Assembly: GCA_021464415.1 (NCBI GenBank)
Contig: CM038466.1
Coordinates: 30,720,833 to 30,784,832, forward strand
Source: Lonicera japonica
Taxonomy: Eukaryota; Streptophyta; Magnoliopsida; Dipsacales; Caprifoliaceae
Direction: 5' to 3'
DNA: 64,000 nt
Below the pieces are notes generated by a model. That model was given only the letters and a program-made list of their open reading frames with translations, had not been told where the DNA came from and made no database searches. Every line of letters starts with the position of its first letter. Position 1 is the stretch's first letter. Position numbers and translations under genes: made by a program. Positions 10,000 through 21,190 of the stretch are shown here, in pieces.

Positions 10000-11256
10000 A
10001 TGTCTTCTTATCGCACAAATTCTGATTTTTCTTATGTCGCAGCCCGAGATGCTCTGGTATCTTCTGAGAATGGTTTGAACTTCGGCGCATTTAGTCCTTT
10101 AGTGGGCTGGTGCCATCGTCCTATAGATTTTTCCTTTTTGTTAGGCGCTTTGTATTTCTGGAGCCCTGCGGATCATCTTTTCCGTTTCGGGCTTGATGAG
10201 CTTTACCCAACTTACGAGGAGTTTTCCTGGCTTTTGCGTTCTGATACTCGTCTCCCGATGGCTGTTCTAATAGAGGAAATCGGTCATCGAGATATGTTGA
10301 TTGCTCTGTTAGCCATTCCCAAAGCGGTCTGTGATGGTTTTATTATTGACGGGCTTCTTGACCTTCACAAAATGGTGAGGTTCTTTCATCGTTACGAAGA
10401 GAGAGCCTCTTGCAGCGTGGGGCGTACTGCGACGACCTTGATCTGTCTTGTTTCTGATATGCTACTGGTAACGGGCTCTTTCCGTGTTGATCCGACTATC
10501 TTGAATTTGATTTATCATGCTAAAAATGGAGAGTCTATGGTGCCCATCGTTCTTGCAGAGACTCTGAACAGTCTAAATGATCTCCACCGGGGGGCTTCTC
10601 CCTTCTTTAGGGGAAGTCCGCGTTTGCTATATATGTGGTTGTTGGAGCATTTTCGATCGGTGGGTTTTAATGGGGTTCGGCTCGGCAACCTTACACACTT
10701 TTTCCATCGTCCCCTCTTTGGTGCTTTGACCATGTCTTCCTCTGATTGGATGGTGTGGTTTTCAGAGAATTTTTGAGCCATTCGGTGGAACATTCCTTGG
10801 TGGAAGCTGAGGGCGATGGTGCTTAGTACGGGAGGTCAGAACTACATTCGGCTCCGTGGACTCTGGTTTACCTTCTTTTATCTCTCGGGACGTCTTCTTC
10901 GGCAGTTTAACGTTCCTCAGGACATTCCCCTCGGTCTGAACAACTTCTCTTCTGAGTTTAAATTTGTGACCCTGCATGTTTCTTTATCAATGGAGAGGAT
11001 GTGGCGCGCTCGACTGACTTGCCAGTTCAACTATGCCCGTTTTGGTATTATCCTGCCCCTCCGGGTTAACATCATTCGTTCTCGTTGGGGGTCTCTCGAA
11101 GGGGAGCTGATTTATGATACTTTCCAAATGGAGTGGTTCCGCTTCATGGATTCTGAGCCTACAGAAGAGAACATTGTCTTTGCGTACCAGATCCTGGACA
11201 AGGCTCGAATTGATTTGGCCACTAAGGACCCTGCTTGGCCAACCCCTAGGGATTAG
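10000..11256 (+). pseudogene. Antisense gene 2 of element 1: DUF7745/plant-mobile-domain-like protein, one premature stop
   Basis: A single frame of 418 codons runs from ATG 10000 to the TAG at 11254, broken only by TGA at 10774-10776. The frame is open on both sides, so one base change (probably a Trp codon) explains the break. The part around residues 45-85, with FWSPADHLF and LYPTYEEFSWLL, has the look of the transposon-associated DUF7745/plant mobile domain: a hydrophobic segment, FW, then a T.EE..WLL motif. After the stop, IPWW and a leucine-rich region fit the C-terminal half of that family. These domains occur in host genes and as antisense ORFs in Tat retrotransposons; their biochemical function is not established. 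Its 3' end faces that of pol, which ends at 11475, so the transcripts would converge. Confidence 0.72.
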
Positions 11257-11474
11257 GTTTTTTTGTATGCTGTACCTCCCTTATAATTTTCGATGTTCTG
11301 AACCACCTTAATACGGTACGAGGAACTGTTTGTGGGAAATAAATTTCTTTACAATGTTTAAACCGGGCCTGAAGTCACTTTTCTAGTTGCCTACGTTCCC
11401 CTTTTGATTTTTCAAAGAACGAAAGTTTGAGTTGGGGCTCAGGTTTACATAATTCTTAGCTATACATGTTACAT

Positions 11475-12500
11475 CTATTGGTAATACTTCTTCAAACGAT
11501 CTATGTTGACTGGTGAATGCAGTAATTGTCCGTCCAAGTTAGCGAGTATGGCAGCACCCCCTGTATCAATCTCTTTGACGATGTTTGGCCCTGTCCACTT
11601 CTGCCCGAACTTTCCCCTTGGGTCTCTGGCTAGCTCTCGAATTTCTTTCAATACGATGTCGTTCTTATTGATACCCCGAGTCTTTACTTTCTGGTTAAAT
11701 GCTCGAGCGATTCTCTTTTAATACCCATAGTGGTGGTATGCGGCTTTCAATCTCTTCTCATCTAGCAGGGCCAGCTTGTTATAACGTGCCTGGACCCACT
11801 CCAGCTCATTAACTTGGTTCTCGAGCATTACCCTGAGGGAGGGGACCTCTAACTCAATAGGGAGGACTGCTTCCATCCCGTATGTAAGTGAAAATGGGGT
11901 TGCCCAAGTAGAAACTCTCTTGGTGGTGCGGTATCCCCACAATGCATATGGTAATTTTTGGGCTAGTCTCGACAGGTGTCGGTCATCTTGCTTAGGATAT
12001 TCTTTAGGTTCTTGTTGGCAGCCTCAACTGCCCCATTGGTTTGTGGTCTGTACGGCGAAAATCTGTGTCTAGTAATACCATATTCTTCTATGACTGTGTT
12101 AGCCTCTCCTTCGAAGTGGCGCCATTGTCCGAGATGATCTCATGTGGGACCCCATATCGGCAGATGATATTCCGTCTGATGAATCGGGCAACTTTCTTGG
12201 CGTCAAGGGTCTGGAAAGACTAGGCCTCCACCCATTTGGTGAAGTAGTCGATGGCTACTAGTATGAATTCATGGCCGTTGCTGGCTTTGGGCGAAATCTT
12301 CCAAATGATGTCGACTCCCCAGGTGGCGAAAGGCCAGGGGGCAGTCATGTTGTACAACTCTTTCGGAGGAAGCTTTTGAGATTTGGCATAAATTTGGCAT
12401 TTGCGACAACGGCGTACGTGGTTAACGCAGTTGTTCTGCAGGGTAGACCAATAATAACCTTGTCTGATGATTTTGCGGGCAAGTGTATGCGCTCATATGA
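11475..12500 (-). pseudogene. Integrase region of element 1 pol
   Basis: Integrase inserts the cDNA copy into the host chromosome. The DDE core is visible on the minus strand: WGVDIIW near 12300-12320 carries the first Asp, followed by IDYFTKWVEA near 12225-12260 and IISDNGA near 12130-12150 with the second Asp. The C-terminal part continues from 11942 and ends with a chromodomain-less tail, KKYYQ then TAG at 11475-11477. The frame shifts between the zinc-finger remnant (about 12490) and the core, and further stops lie at 11718 and in the core. The C-terminal segment is in a third frame relative to RT. The gene is inactive. Confidence 0.82.
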
Positions 12501-13267
12501 GGTCCACAATCCCCCCCATTTATCTGGTCCATCATTTTGACAGATTCCTCTTCAGTGAGACATTGGAGATGAATCCCGTCATAGTTCCTTTTATATAGCC
12601 TTCCGGCGCAAAGTATGAATCTTGATGCTAATATTCTAAGCGTAACCCGTGTTCTCTTGTCTGTTTGCTCGAGATACTGATGGTTTTTCAACAGGTTCCA
12701 GATGTCGTAAAACCAAGTGGTTGAGTCCCCGTTCTCTTCATTCTCTACCTCAAGGGCCATGCAATGTGCTGATCCTGATCTTCTTTGTACTATAAGAGTT
12801 ATTTCTTCCATCTTCTCCGGGATATTGATCATGGATGCCAGGGTTGCTTGTGCGCCTGCAAAACTGTTTTGTGACCTGGGGACATAGTAAAACTCCGAAT
12901 GCTCAAATCTTCTTACGACATCCTCCAGCTGGGCCAGGTAAGGGACTAACTTTTCATCTCTGATCTTCCATTCCTTCAGAACTTGGTGAACCACTAATGT
13001 CGAATCTCCGTACACTTGTATTCTCTTTATACCCCTTTGGAGCGCAATCTCCAATCCGATTATACAAGCTTCATACTCGGCCATATTGTTGGTGCAGAAG
13101 AAGTTTAGACGATATGATACTGGGGAGTGAGTTTGATCCGGGGAGACTAACAAGATGCCTATCCCGTTCCCGTTTCGGTTGGCGGCCCCGTCAAAGTATA
13201 ATTTCCAGTCTTCATCGATCTCGACATTCATGATAGTTTCATCTGGAAACTCAGCTTCTTCTAACAT
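12501..13267 (-). pseudogene. Second (archaeal-type) RNase H and integrase zinc-finger remnant of element 1 pol
   Basis: The minus frame starting at 13267 holds an RNase H fold: YFDGAANRNG with the first Asp, NNMAEYEACIIGLEIAL with the conserved Glu, and YGDSTLVV with the next Asp. It follows another RNase H domain, and this duplication marks the Tat lineage, where the second copy resembles archaeal RNase H. Downstream, RLYKRNYDG and GPHMSAYTC are the start of the integrase zinc-binding region, after which the frame is lost near 12490. RNase H degrades genome RNA during cDNA synthesis. Confidence 0.85.
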
Positions 13268-13336
13268 GTCCCCTAATATTGGATTGTGGGCTAGATAGTC
13301 AGCTATGATCTTGCCTTTTACCGCTTTCTAGGTCAT

Positions 13337-13798
13337 CTAGGTGATGTCAAACTCGGAGAGTAAGAATAACCATTTTGCCATACGGTTCGAGAGAGCCGGT
13401 TTCTCGAAGAGGTATTTTAGTGGATCTGTTCGTGATGCCAGAATGACTGGGAAGACTAGTATGTAATGCCATAATTTTTGCGTTACCCAGACAAGGACGG
13501 TGCACAATTTCTCCGATGGCGTGTAGTTCATCTCGTATGGGGACAGTTTCTTGTTAATGTAATAGATGGCATGTTCTTTTCGGGTATCGGTCAGATGTTG
13601 GGCTAACATAGCTCCTATAGCTGAATCGATGACTGTTAAGTATAGGATTAGTGGCAGCTCGGCCTGTGGTGGGGCTAATACTGGGGGGTTGGAGAAGTAG
13701 TCTTTGATTCTATCAAAAGTCACTTGGCACTGATCATCCCATTCTCCTGGCGAAGACTTCTTCAGGAGCTTGAAGATGGGTTCGCAAGTCTGAGTGAG
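13337..13798 (-). pseudogene. First RNase H (gypsy type) of element 1 pol
   Basis: This segment is in the same minus frame as the reverse transcriptase and is separated from it by one stop at 13799-13801. YINKKLSPYEMNYTPSEKL and the following KLWHYI region are the familiar RT-linked RNase H of Ty3/gypsy elements. Stops at 13337 and shortly after separate it from the second RNase H, which remains in the same frame. A reader can thus follow RT, RNase H and second RNase H as one frame broken by point stops. Confidence 0.8.
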
Positions 13799-14380
13799 TT
13801 AAGAGATGAACCTGCTGATGTACTGCAAATTTCCCAAAAATCCCTGGACTTCTTTCTCGGTACGAGACTCGAGCATATCTTGGATAGCTCGAACCTTGGC
13901 AAGGTCTACCTCGATTCCTTTCTTACTAACAACATAGCTCAGGAGTTTCCCTTTGGTTACCCCAAACATGCACTTCTGCGGATTGAGTCTCATTTGATAC
14001 TGGCGGAGTCGGTCAAAAAAGGCTCGTAAGGTTGGTACATGGCCTTCCCTCTCTTTCGATTTGATGATCATATCGTCCATATATACTTCTACTTCTTTGT
14101 GGATCATGTCGTGAAAGATAGTTGTAGCTGCCCTTTGATATGTTGCCCCGGCATTTTTCAGCCTAAATGGCATGACGGTGTAGCAATATGTTCCCCACGG
14201 TGTGATAAACGCTATTTTCTCTTGGTGGTCTGGGTGCATCTTGATCTGATTATACCCGGAGAATCCATCCACGAATGACTTCAAGGCATGGTTGGCGGTA
14301 TTATCCACTATCAAATCAATGTTGGGTAATGGGAAATCGTCTTTTAGGCAAGCTTTATTGAGATCCCGGTAGTCACACAC
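13799..14380 (-). pseudogene. Reverse transcriptase core of element 1 pol
   Basis: The fingers and palm are clear: CDYRDLNKA at the start, FVDGFSGYNQI with a catalytic Asp, and the YMDD box at 14072-14083 with the other two. The frame opens one base out of phase with the upstream part. The codons for VRMCV run directly into CDYRDLNKA if a single missing base near 14383 is assumed. This is a clean single-base frameshift within the domain. The enzyme copies element RNA into DNA inside the virus-like particle. Confidence 0.9.
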
Positions 14381-15459
14381 ATGCGGACTTTCCTATTTGC
14401 CTTTCGAACAGGCACAATGTTGGCTAACCATGAAGGGTACTCGATCACTCTTAAGAATCCCACGCTCAATTGCTTCATCACTTCTTCTTTTACCTTCAGG
14501 GACCATTCCGGCATAAGTTTTCTCAATTTTTGCTTGATGGGCCTGGACTCTGGCTTGGTGTGTATCTCGTGCATGACTATCTGGCTGTTTAATCCCGGCA
14601 TATCGGCATAGGACCAGGCAAAGACATCCACATACTCATTCAGAGTTTGTGTGAATTCCTGTTTCTCAGTCTCATTTAGATTTTCCCCAATATGAACCTC
14701 ATTTCTTTCCTCTTCTGTCCCAAAATTACTCACAAGAGTGTCTCCCTCCTCGCTCTGTATACGCTGTTCCTCCCGTTCAGGGTGTTCATTTAGTCTTTCT
14801 ATTTCCATATAGGCAATTACAGAATTAAAACTAATAGGATACCGCAAAATAGAATCTTCTTCATTAACAACAGTGCTTATAGGTACAAGTTTAAAAAGTA
14901 AATTTAGGAGTGACTCCCCCTTAGCCCTACCTTCGCTCTTATTTCTTACCCTTACAATTTCACTCTTTTTCCCCTTTCCCTGGTAATCTGGATCGGCGTG
15001 TATTAAGTGTATAAGGTCGTATCTTGGTTCATCATTCTCTAGAGCCATGACATTAAAGAGATCTCCGATCATTTTTTCCTCTTCGTCTTCCCCGTCTTCA
15101 TTTTCTTCTCTCGGCTCGATCGTTAACTTGGTAGAGAAGCCGTGTATAACATTTTCCTTGAGGTAAAGCTCCTCTTCATAGATTTCCCATCCTGGAAGGT
15201 AATCTCCGTCGCTGTTTCTCCAAGGCTCCTGAAAGCTGCAAAAGGAGAAGTCCTCTCCTTCTTTGACAAAGAAACCATTAAATGAGCTAAAACTCGGATA
15301 CTGATGTCCTCGGCCCATTTTCTCTTGATTGTCTTCTTCGGTGTGTTGGTACCCTAATCCTTCTCTTTCGTGCCTCGTTATCGGTTCTAAGGCTTGAAGT
15401 AATCTTTGCTGTCCCATTCCCAGATTGGCTCCAGGTAAGTATTTCATCATTCTCAGCAT
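14344..15459 (-). pseudogene. Protease-RT linker and RT N-terminus of element 1 pol
   Basis: A 371-codon minus frame contains GLGYQHTEED, a glycine-rich motif seen in Tat pol linkers, then a long acidic linker. It ends with the RT entry segment: VFAWSYADMPGL, PIKQKLRKL and YPSWLANIVPVRK. It ends by frameshift into the RT core. The linker (about residues 70-260) is rich in Glu and Asp and shows no domain I recognise. It is otherwise uninterrupted, which suggests fairly recent decay. Confidence 0.82.
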
Positions 15460-16467
15460 ATTTGTGATCTTGGTGCTGAGACCGGGGATATTATCGGAAG
15501 ATACTTGATTTTTTGGGTGGTGAGGGCTTGCACTTGAGTCTCGTAAGAAAAGCCTCCCAGCTGTATGCTTTGGCTCCCGATGCCCAAGACGAGTAATTCT
15601 AGATCTGCTAAGGTCCTTTCAGGATCTCCTTGGATGGTGATTATCCTCCCTTCGAATGGTATTTTAATTTTCTGGTGTAAGGAGGAGGGGAGCGCTTCTA
15701 TGTTGTGTAGCCATGCTCTTCCCAACAGGAGGTTAAAACTGGAAGGAGTGTCTATGATTTGAAAGTCAGCCGAAAAGTTTTCGGGTCCGACCATGAGATC
15801 AAGCCTCAGAGAGCCCAGAATGGCCCTTCTAGTGTTGTCATAGGCTCTAACGGTTACAGCTGACGGAGAAAAGCTCTGCTTCTTAAATGCCCAGACATCT
15901 GGCGCTCTTCAGAGGGCAAATATTTATAGTCGACCCGTTGTCGATGAGGACTTATGGCAAGATTTTTCCTCGGGTCCGGACAGTGATATGGAGGGCCAAA
16001 CTGTGTTTCTTTCCTAGTGGAGACAAATCTTCATCTGAGAATAACAGACTTCTTTGAACTGTAAGCGACCCAATCATGCGTGGCAATTATTTTGGCGTAG
16101 AATCTGGTGATATGACGACCTCATCCAGGAGCTTGATGAAGGCGGTCCTGTGGGGTTTGGAGGCGACTAGGAGGCCCCAAATGGTGATATGTTCCTGGAT
16201 CTTCTTTAACTATTCCAGGACTCGGTCATCTCATATTTCGTTAGGAGGAGGTGTTTTTTCACTATCCATCGGTGGTGGTTGATATGCCCTCCCTGAACGG
16301 GTAATTTGCTATATCCATAGAGATGCGAGGTCTGATTCTTCGGAGGTTTTCGATGACTCTGTTTCTACCGACCAACTGAAAGTCTTAGGGGAGGTCTCTG
16401 TCATACAGATTGTCTCCTTGGGAAGGCCTCGGGGCCTCTATGGTTGTTTTTTCTCATCCTGGGTCCA
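15453..16467 (-). pseudogene. Aspartic protease region of element 1
   Basis: The active-site motif LIDNGST (15926-15946 on the minus strand) is the D-N/T-G signature of the retroviral-type protease in its Tat form. Downstream, in another frame, lies the flap-side segment IIDTPSSFNLLLGRAWLHN (about 15740), also typical. At least two frameshifts are needed to join these parts to each other and to the linker that starts at 15459. The protease matures Gag-Pol. Confidence 0.75.
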
Positions 16468-18378
16468 TCATATCCCAAATTTTTCGGGATTGGTTTTGAT
16501 TGTAAGTGGTTGTGAGATCCCTTGATTTGCCTTTCCTAAACCCTGCCCGGGTAGGAAGTTCATCTTAGCCATCCATTGATCAATTATTGGATTGAGGCCT
16601 GGGGCAACTTGAGCTTTTTTTGGCGGCACAGCGAGTGACTTGTAGGCTGGGTCATCTCGAATAAGTCCCACGAGATCAAAACCTTCTTCATCAGTGGTCA
16701 AGGCGTTAATTCCCGCGGATGGAGCATGGTTGGGAAGGGGGTTGTTAGTAACATTAGGCCCGCTGGGTGCAGGGATGGTTCCAGCCTCGATCAGGTCTTG
16801 GATACGGTGGCGAAGAGCCAAACAGCGTTCCGTGTCATGGCCTGCGGCTTGATGGTACGCACAATTCTCATTCATTCTCCAGGTGCTGGGAATAGGGTTT
16901 GGTGGGGGGCACGGGTTGAGTGGAGTGATTAGTCCGGCCTTTCGAAGTAGTTCCAGACTTTTAACCAAGGTAGTGGGAAGGGTGCAGAAGTTTCTTCTTT
17001 TCTTAACCTCGGTGCTCGAAGAGTCTCCTTGTGTGGGGCAACTCATCGGATGTGTTTGTTGTGGCTGCTGAAATGGATTTTGTTGATAGGGGTACGAGCT
17101 TAGTTGGTTTACAGCTGAAGTGGCCGTCTTTCTCCCGGTGTACGAGGCTTTCTTGGTGTCGATCTCTGCCTTCTTAGCCACCTCTTCCTCTACTTGTGAC
17201 CCCATGCTTAACAGGGCTCTGAAGTGTGGGAATACATGCTTTCCTATGCAACTCAATACAGCTGGATTAAAATTCTTCTGTATGATCTCCAACTGCTCTT
17301 CTTCATTGGGCCTTTTGGACATTTGGGAGGCCATTTCTCTCCAGCGTGTGACAAAGTCGCTAAAGCTTTCCTTCTCGCCTTACTTGGCCATTTCCATGTG
17401 TTTACAGGTAATTTCCAAATCCTCGTTGGACCCGTATTTAGTCATAAATTTCTTGACGATATTTCCCCAAGTTTTTGTATGGTGTCTCTCTAAATCGAAA
17501 AACCATCTCAGGGCGGCCCCATTGAGAGCCATGTGAAAGGCATGAGCCAACTCCGACTCTCTACAACCGAATACTTGCATGGATCTGATGTAGGATTAGA
17601 GGTGAGTTTTCGGGTGTGTGATTCCTGTAAACTTAGTGATATAAGGGAGCTTGAATCCCTGGGGTAATCTTGCTTCTGGGTAGAGGGATAAAGCATTCAT
17701 ATCTGTAATTTCGTCCGCTTCTTTTATTAGGGATACTCCCTTCTGCAGGACCCTCATATGTTTCTTTAGCTTCTTCATTTCTTCACTTTCTCTTGACACC
17801 TCGTCGGGCTGTTCCCGAGCTATAACTGATTCTGCATATACTGTCCAGAGTCGGTTGATGTCTGGGTATTCATTAGGAGGGGCTACTGGGGCCGGGGGTG
17901 GAATAGGCCTTGTGGGAATTTGTGGCCATGGTTGGTACTGAGGATCAAAACCCTGTTGGGGTTGCGGCCAGACGATGGGTGGCTCTTGTTGTTGATAAGT
18001 AGGGCTTGAATCTGGGGCCCATTGATTCTGATTGTTGGGATAGGTTTGAACGGGACCGGCTATAATGGGACCCATTTGTGGTTGGTTGGTTCCTTAGACT
18101 AGAAGAAGTACTTGTGATGACTGCCCTTGATTCGGATCCCGATTCGGTAGTAGTCGTTCAAACCCCGGTGGTGCGGTTCGTTCGGCTGATAACTCTTCTA
18201 CTCGGATTCGGGTACTCTGTTGCTCGGCCGTGAGGCTTGCTAGATTCTTGCTGACGGTCATAAGCAAACGATGCATCTCGGCTAAGGTTGGCTGAATTGC
18301 TGACGCCTCGGCTAGGCTCTGATCCATTTCTTGATTCTCTCGTCCATCGGTCATAGCGAATATGCTTGGTCTCACCAA
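16468..18378 (-). pseudogene. gag: Gag of element 1, one frame with three internal stops
   Basis: A single minus frame runs from the ATG at 18378 to the stop at 16468, about 636 codons, interrupted by stops at 18094, 17596 and 17380. The middle (ARLPQGFKLPYITKF, then HMALNGAALRWFFDL) is the Retrotrans_gag capsid-like domain. CAYHQAAGHDTERC is a zinc-knuckle-like motif, and FLPGQGLGK near the C-terminus is the G-patch-like motif found at the Gag-protease border of Tat elements. Gag packages the RNA in cytoplasmic particles. The N-terminus resembles the gag fragment of element 2 (24265-25111). Confidence 0.88.
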
Positions 18379-19103
18379 TCTTTCGGTGTGATCTCGACCA
18401 GCCCAACCTTCTAAACTGTTGTCGTTTTACGGCTGTAGATGAAACCACATGGCGAAGATGAAGGAAGACTATGATGCGACTCAATTTTTGCCAAAAGAAC
18501 CACTAAAAATAAAATCACCAAGAAAAAGACTCGGGTTTTTAAAAGGCGATGTAAAGGAAGCCGTAAGGTGGTACATCCCTTACGGCTGTTTGACAAGTGT
18601 TTTAGCTGACTTGATCTTACATGCAGCGCAGGTGTACGAACAGTTAAGGCTTCGGGCTCCCTCCTATTTGACAAGACCTTGCGATATACCCCAGGGGCGG
18701 GTACGTGCAAGAGTCTTTTGATATACTTCCCGGGTACGTGAGTGTTCTCGTCAATCGATATACCTCGGGGGCGTACTTGACCAAGGAGAGTGTAAGTAAA
18801 TGCTTTCGGTTTATGTTGGCCCGAGCAAGCCAACTCCCTACTCACTTATAATACTTCCGAGGGTTTGGGGTAAATTCACACTCGTAGAACCAATGCATGA
18901 TTTGTGAAAGTGCGTGCAAAGTTCGAAAGGTTTGGTTTTACAAATATCATTATCTTTATTACGTATTTTTTGAAAAAACTTCCATTTTTGAAAAAAGGTT
19001 TCTTCTCAATCAATCAACATAAACAGGGGAGTAAGGAAAGCAGTAAAAGCAAATTTTCAACAAATAAACAAGGGTCCACATATAAGAGTCTAGTTTTCTA
19101 ATG
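18379..19103 (-). other. 5' untranslated leader of element 1
   Basis: The leader lies between primer site and gag. Around 18655-18800 it shares long matches with 25677-25870 of element 2 (for example GATATAC, CGGGTACGTG and CGAGCAAGCCAACTCCC), so the two elements have homologous leaders. Packaging signals would be expected here but cannot be identified by eye. Confidence 0.6.
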
Positions 19104-19121
19104 TCCCCAGCAGAGTCGCCA
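19104..19121 (-). promoter_or_regulatory. Primer-binding site, tRNA-Arg type
   Basis: The minus strand reads TGGCGACTCTGCTGGGGA one base after the LTR end. The + strand form, TCCCCAGCAGAGTCGCCA, matches the 3' end of plant tRNA-Arg(ACG) as I remember it, with one mismatch. tRNA-Arg priming is known for Ogre/Tat elements. The site fixes the orientation of the element. Confidence 0.85.
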
Positions 19122-19122
19122 T

Positions 19123-20667
19123 TGTGAGAATCCGCAAATGCGACCCCCGGGTCTCGCTCCCGTTGTTGGGCGTCCGAAACGTTGGAAGGGATTTTTCGTT
19201 TTATTTGCTTCTATTGATGTTGATAATTCACATTGGGTGTCCCTCTATCCTATTTCTAGATGCAAGATGGTTCATTCAGAGTCGTCAGTACGTTTTACGA
19301 GAAAACAGACAAAAGAGTTGTGTAAGAGCAAAGGCTATAGATAAGCCTTTCTTTACACGTTTGTCTACGAAACCAAGATTCTATAGGGTTCGGAAATTAT
19401 GTTACGGATTGGGAAGGTGTTAAGCACCTGTTTTTCCCTTTTGGTCTCTAGTGGTCTTATATGTTTATTTTATATTGAAAAACTTGGATGCTTTTACTGA
19501 CAGTCTACTACTTTCCAAGTGAAAAATAACCCTAATTTCTGGGGAAAGCTGGGAAAAGGATGAAAACCTTTGTATTTCGAGATCCGATATTTTGTTTTCA
19601 AAAGGGGTAAATATAAGTGACAAAAAGGTTTGTATCTATTTTAAGAGAGAGTTTCCCATTTTATTTCCTCAGATAATGACTGTTTTCTCGGTTTTTAACT
19701 TCTTTTGGAAAAGTTCGGATCTTGTGTCGGAACTAATTTAATATGGAATTAGAACTTTTGAGGGGAGTTCTATTAGACATATCGCAGTCTATGAAAGAGA
19801 CAAGATATATTGAATTTTAATTCCTAGATAAGTTCTATCAGTCCGGGTTTTAAAAACAGAATTTTATCCGGATAATAATATATTTACTCTTCTAGTTTTA
19901 TAAATGATTTTTATCAGGGTCTTTTGTTTAGAGAACCGTAGACTATTTATAACTTGGCAATAAGTTTATTCAAATAAAATGTGGACAGAACAATAGAAGT
20001 AAAACAAGTACGCAGATATCTAATTTTAAATACTAGTAGGGGCTTCCTTTACCTTCCCGACGAGAATAATTAATAAGAAAGAAAAAATAATACGCCAGGG
20101 AGATTTTCGATGATAATAATCTTCTCTTTGTTCAGATATTTCCGAGAATTTGATTCCAGATCCGAGACACGTCGAGTGTCGAGAATAGATTCGATCATAC
20201 TTCAGAAATAAGACGATAATAGAAAATATTTGATAAAAGAACAAAAAATCAGATTTAAAACTTAGAATTCTTAGATCCCCCAGTTGCTGCCCCTGAACCC
20301 TTGGGGATGTTGGCCTATTTATACTGCTCGGGGAGGATTGTCGCGCGACATTTCCCCAGAAAGGGCAAGTGTCACGCGACATGTTGAGCAATGTCGCGCG
20401 ATAAACGACTGAAATGATGTCTCTGACAGACTGATGTGTTAGAGAGTGGATGGTCTGGGTCAGAGGGGTTTGTCGTGCAACATAAGAGAGATTGTTGCAC
20501 GACATACTGATTTGTCATGCGACAATTCCCCTTAAAAATAGGTTTGTTTGGCCAACAAACCCTTTCGGGGCAATTTCGGGTGTTCGGGTGGGTTCCAGAC
20601 TCCAAAAACTGTACTTCTCGAAGGTCGTTTAGGGTTCTTGCGGGGGTCACGGATCGGGGTGTCTACA
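19123..20667 (-). repeat. 5' LTR of element 1 (1545 bp, complete)
   Basis: The + strand form starts TGTGAGAATCC beside the primer site and ends GTGTCTACA at the same point as the left copy. It contains the TATA block near 20317-20324 and the six-palindrome array (20339-20524). Here the palindromes have decayed: sites 20370, 20392, 20471 and 20513 each carry one transition relative to the left LTR. Confidence 0.9.
20339..20524. promoter_or_regulatory. Palindrome array in the 5' LTR of element 1
   Basis: Sites are 20339-20350, 20370-20381, 20392-20403, 20471-20482, 20493-20504 and 20513-20524. Only the first keeps the perfect 12 bp TGTCGCGCGACA. The spacing pattern equals that of the left LTR. 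Confidence 0.7.
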
Positions 20668-20789
20668 GCTATTTATCTCTGTTGTGGAAGGATGGGTGAT
20701 TTCGGGACTGGTCGGGATACGTCATGTTCTTTGCTGTGATGTGCTAAACTGTTTTACTCCTCTTGAGGAGGACGGTTCTATTAGCAATT

Positions 20790-21190
20790 CTAACTTGTTG
20801 TACCCCTACTGGCAGGGATAGTTCTGTCAATAATTCGCTATTTGTTAAATTGATGTACTCCCACAAGTAGGGACGGTTCGGTCAATGATTTGCTATTTGT
20901 TAAGCTGATGTACTCCCATAGGCACGGATAGTTTCGTCAATAATTTTGATTTTGGTATTGAGCTGATGTACTCCCACAGGCAAGGACGGTTCCGTTAACA
21001 ATTCTAACTCCGTGTTGAGTTGATGTACTCCCATAGGCAGGGACAGGTCTGTCAACGATTTGCTATTTGTTAAACTTATGTACTCCTACAAGAAGGGACG
21101 ATTCTGTTAATAATTCTGATTTGGTATTGAGCTGTGTACTCCCACAGACAGGAATAGTTCTTTCAACGATTCTCATTCAATTATTGTGTT
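20790..21190. repeat. 55-58 bp tandem repeat in element 2
   Basis: TGTACTCCC recurs at 20854, 20909, 20967, 21024, 21079 and 21135, with an earlier variant near 20800. Units contain GGGACGGTTC and GTCAA. About seven copies are present with small length differences. Confidence 0.85.

Larger units (their letters stand above)
1..20667 (-). mobile_element. Tat-lineage Ty3/gypsy LTR retrotransposon (element 1), 3' LTR cut by the window edge
   Basis: Two near-identical terminal copies (1-989 and the distal part of 19123-20667) bracket minus-strand gag, protease, reverse transcriptase, two RNase H domains and integrase, in that order. A primer site abuts the right LTR, so that is the 5' LTR. Two features point to the Tat/Ogre/Retand branch: a second RNase H after the usual one, and genes in antisense orientation between integrase and the 3' LTR. 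Both are reported for that branch. At more than 20.6 kb it is large even for the lineage, partly because two solo LTRs have inserted (2014-3642 and 6623-9223). Every reading frame carries stops or frameshifts, so the copy is not autonomous. In the first 120 aligned LTR bases I count six differences by eye, so the insertion is not very recent. Confidence 0.9.

Noticed and set aside
9623..10090. 155-codon minus-strand frame overlapping the start of antisense gene 2
   Set aside because: It covers the palindrome pair and the spacer, has no family resemblance, and overlaps a better-supported gene on the other strand.
12997..14278. Plus-strand frames across pol
   Set aside because: They are shadows of RT and RNase H, which are clearly coded on the minus strand.
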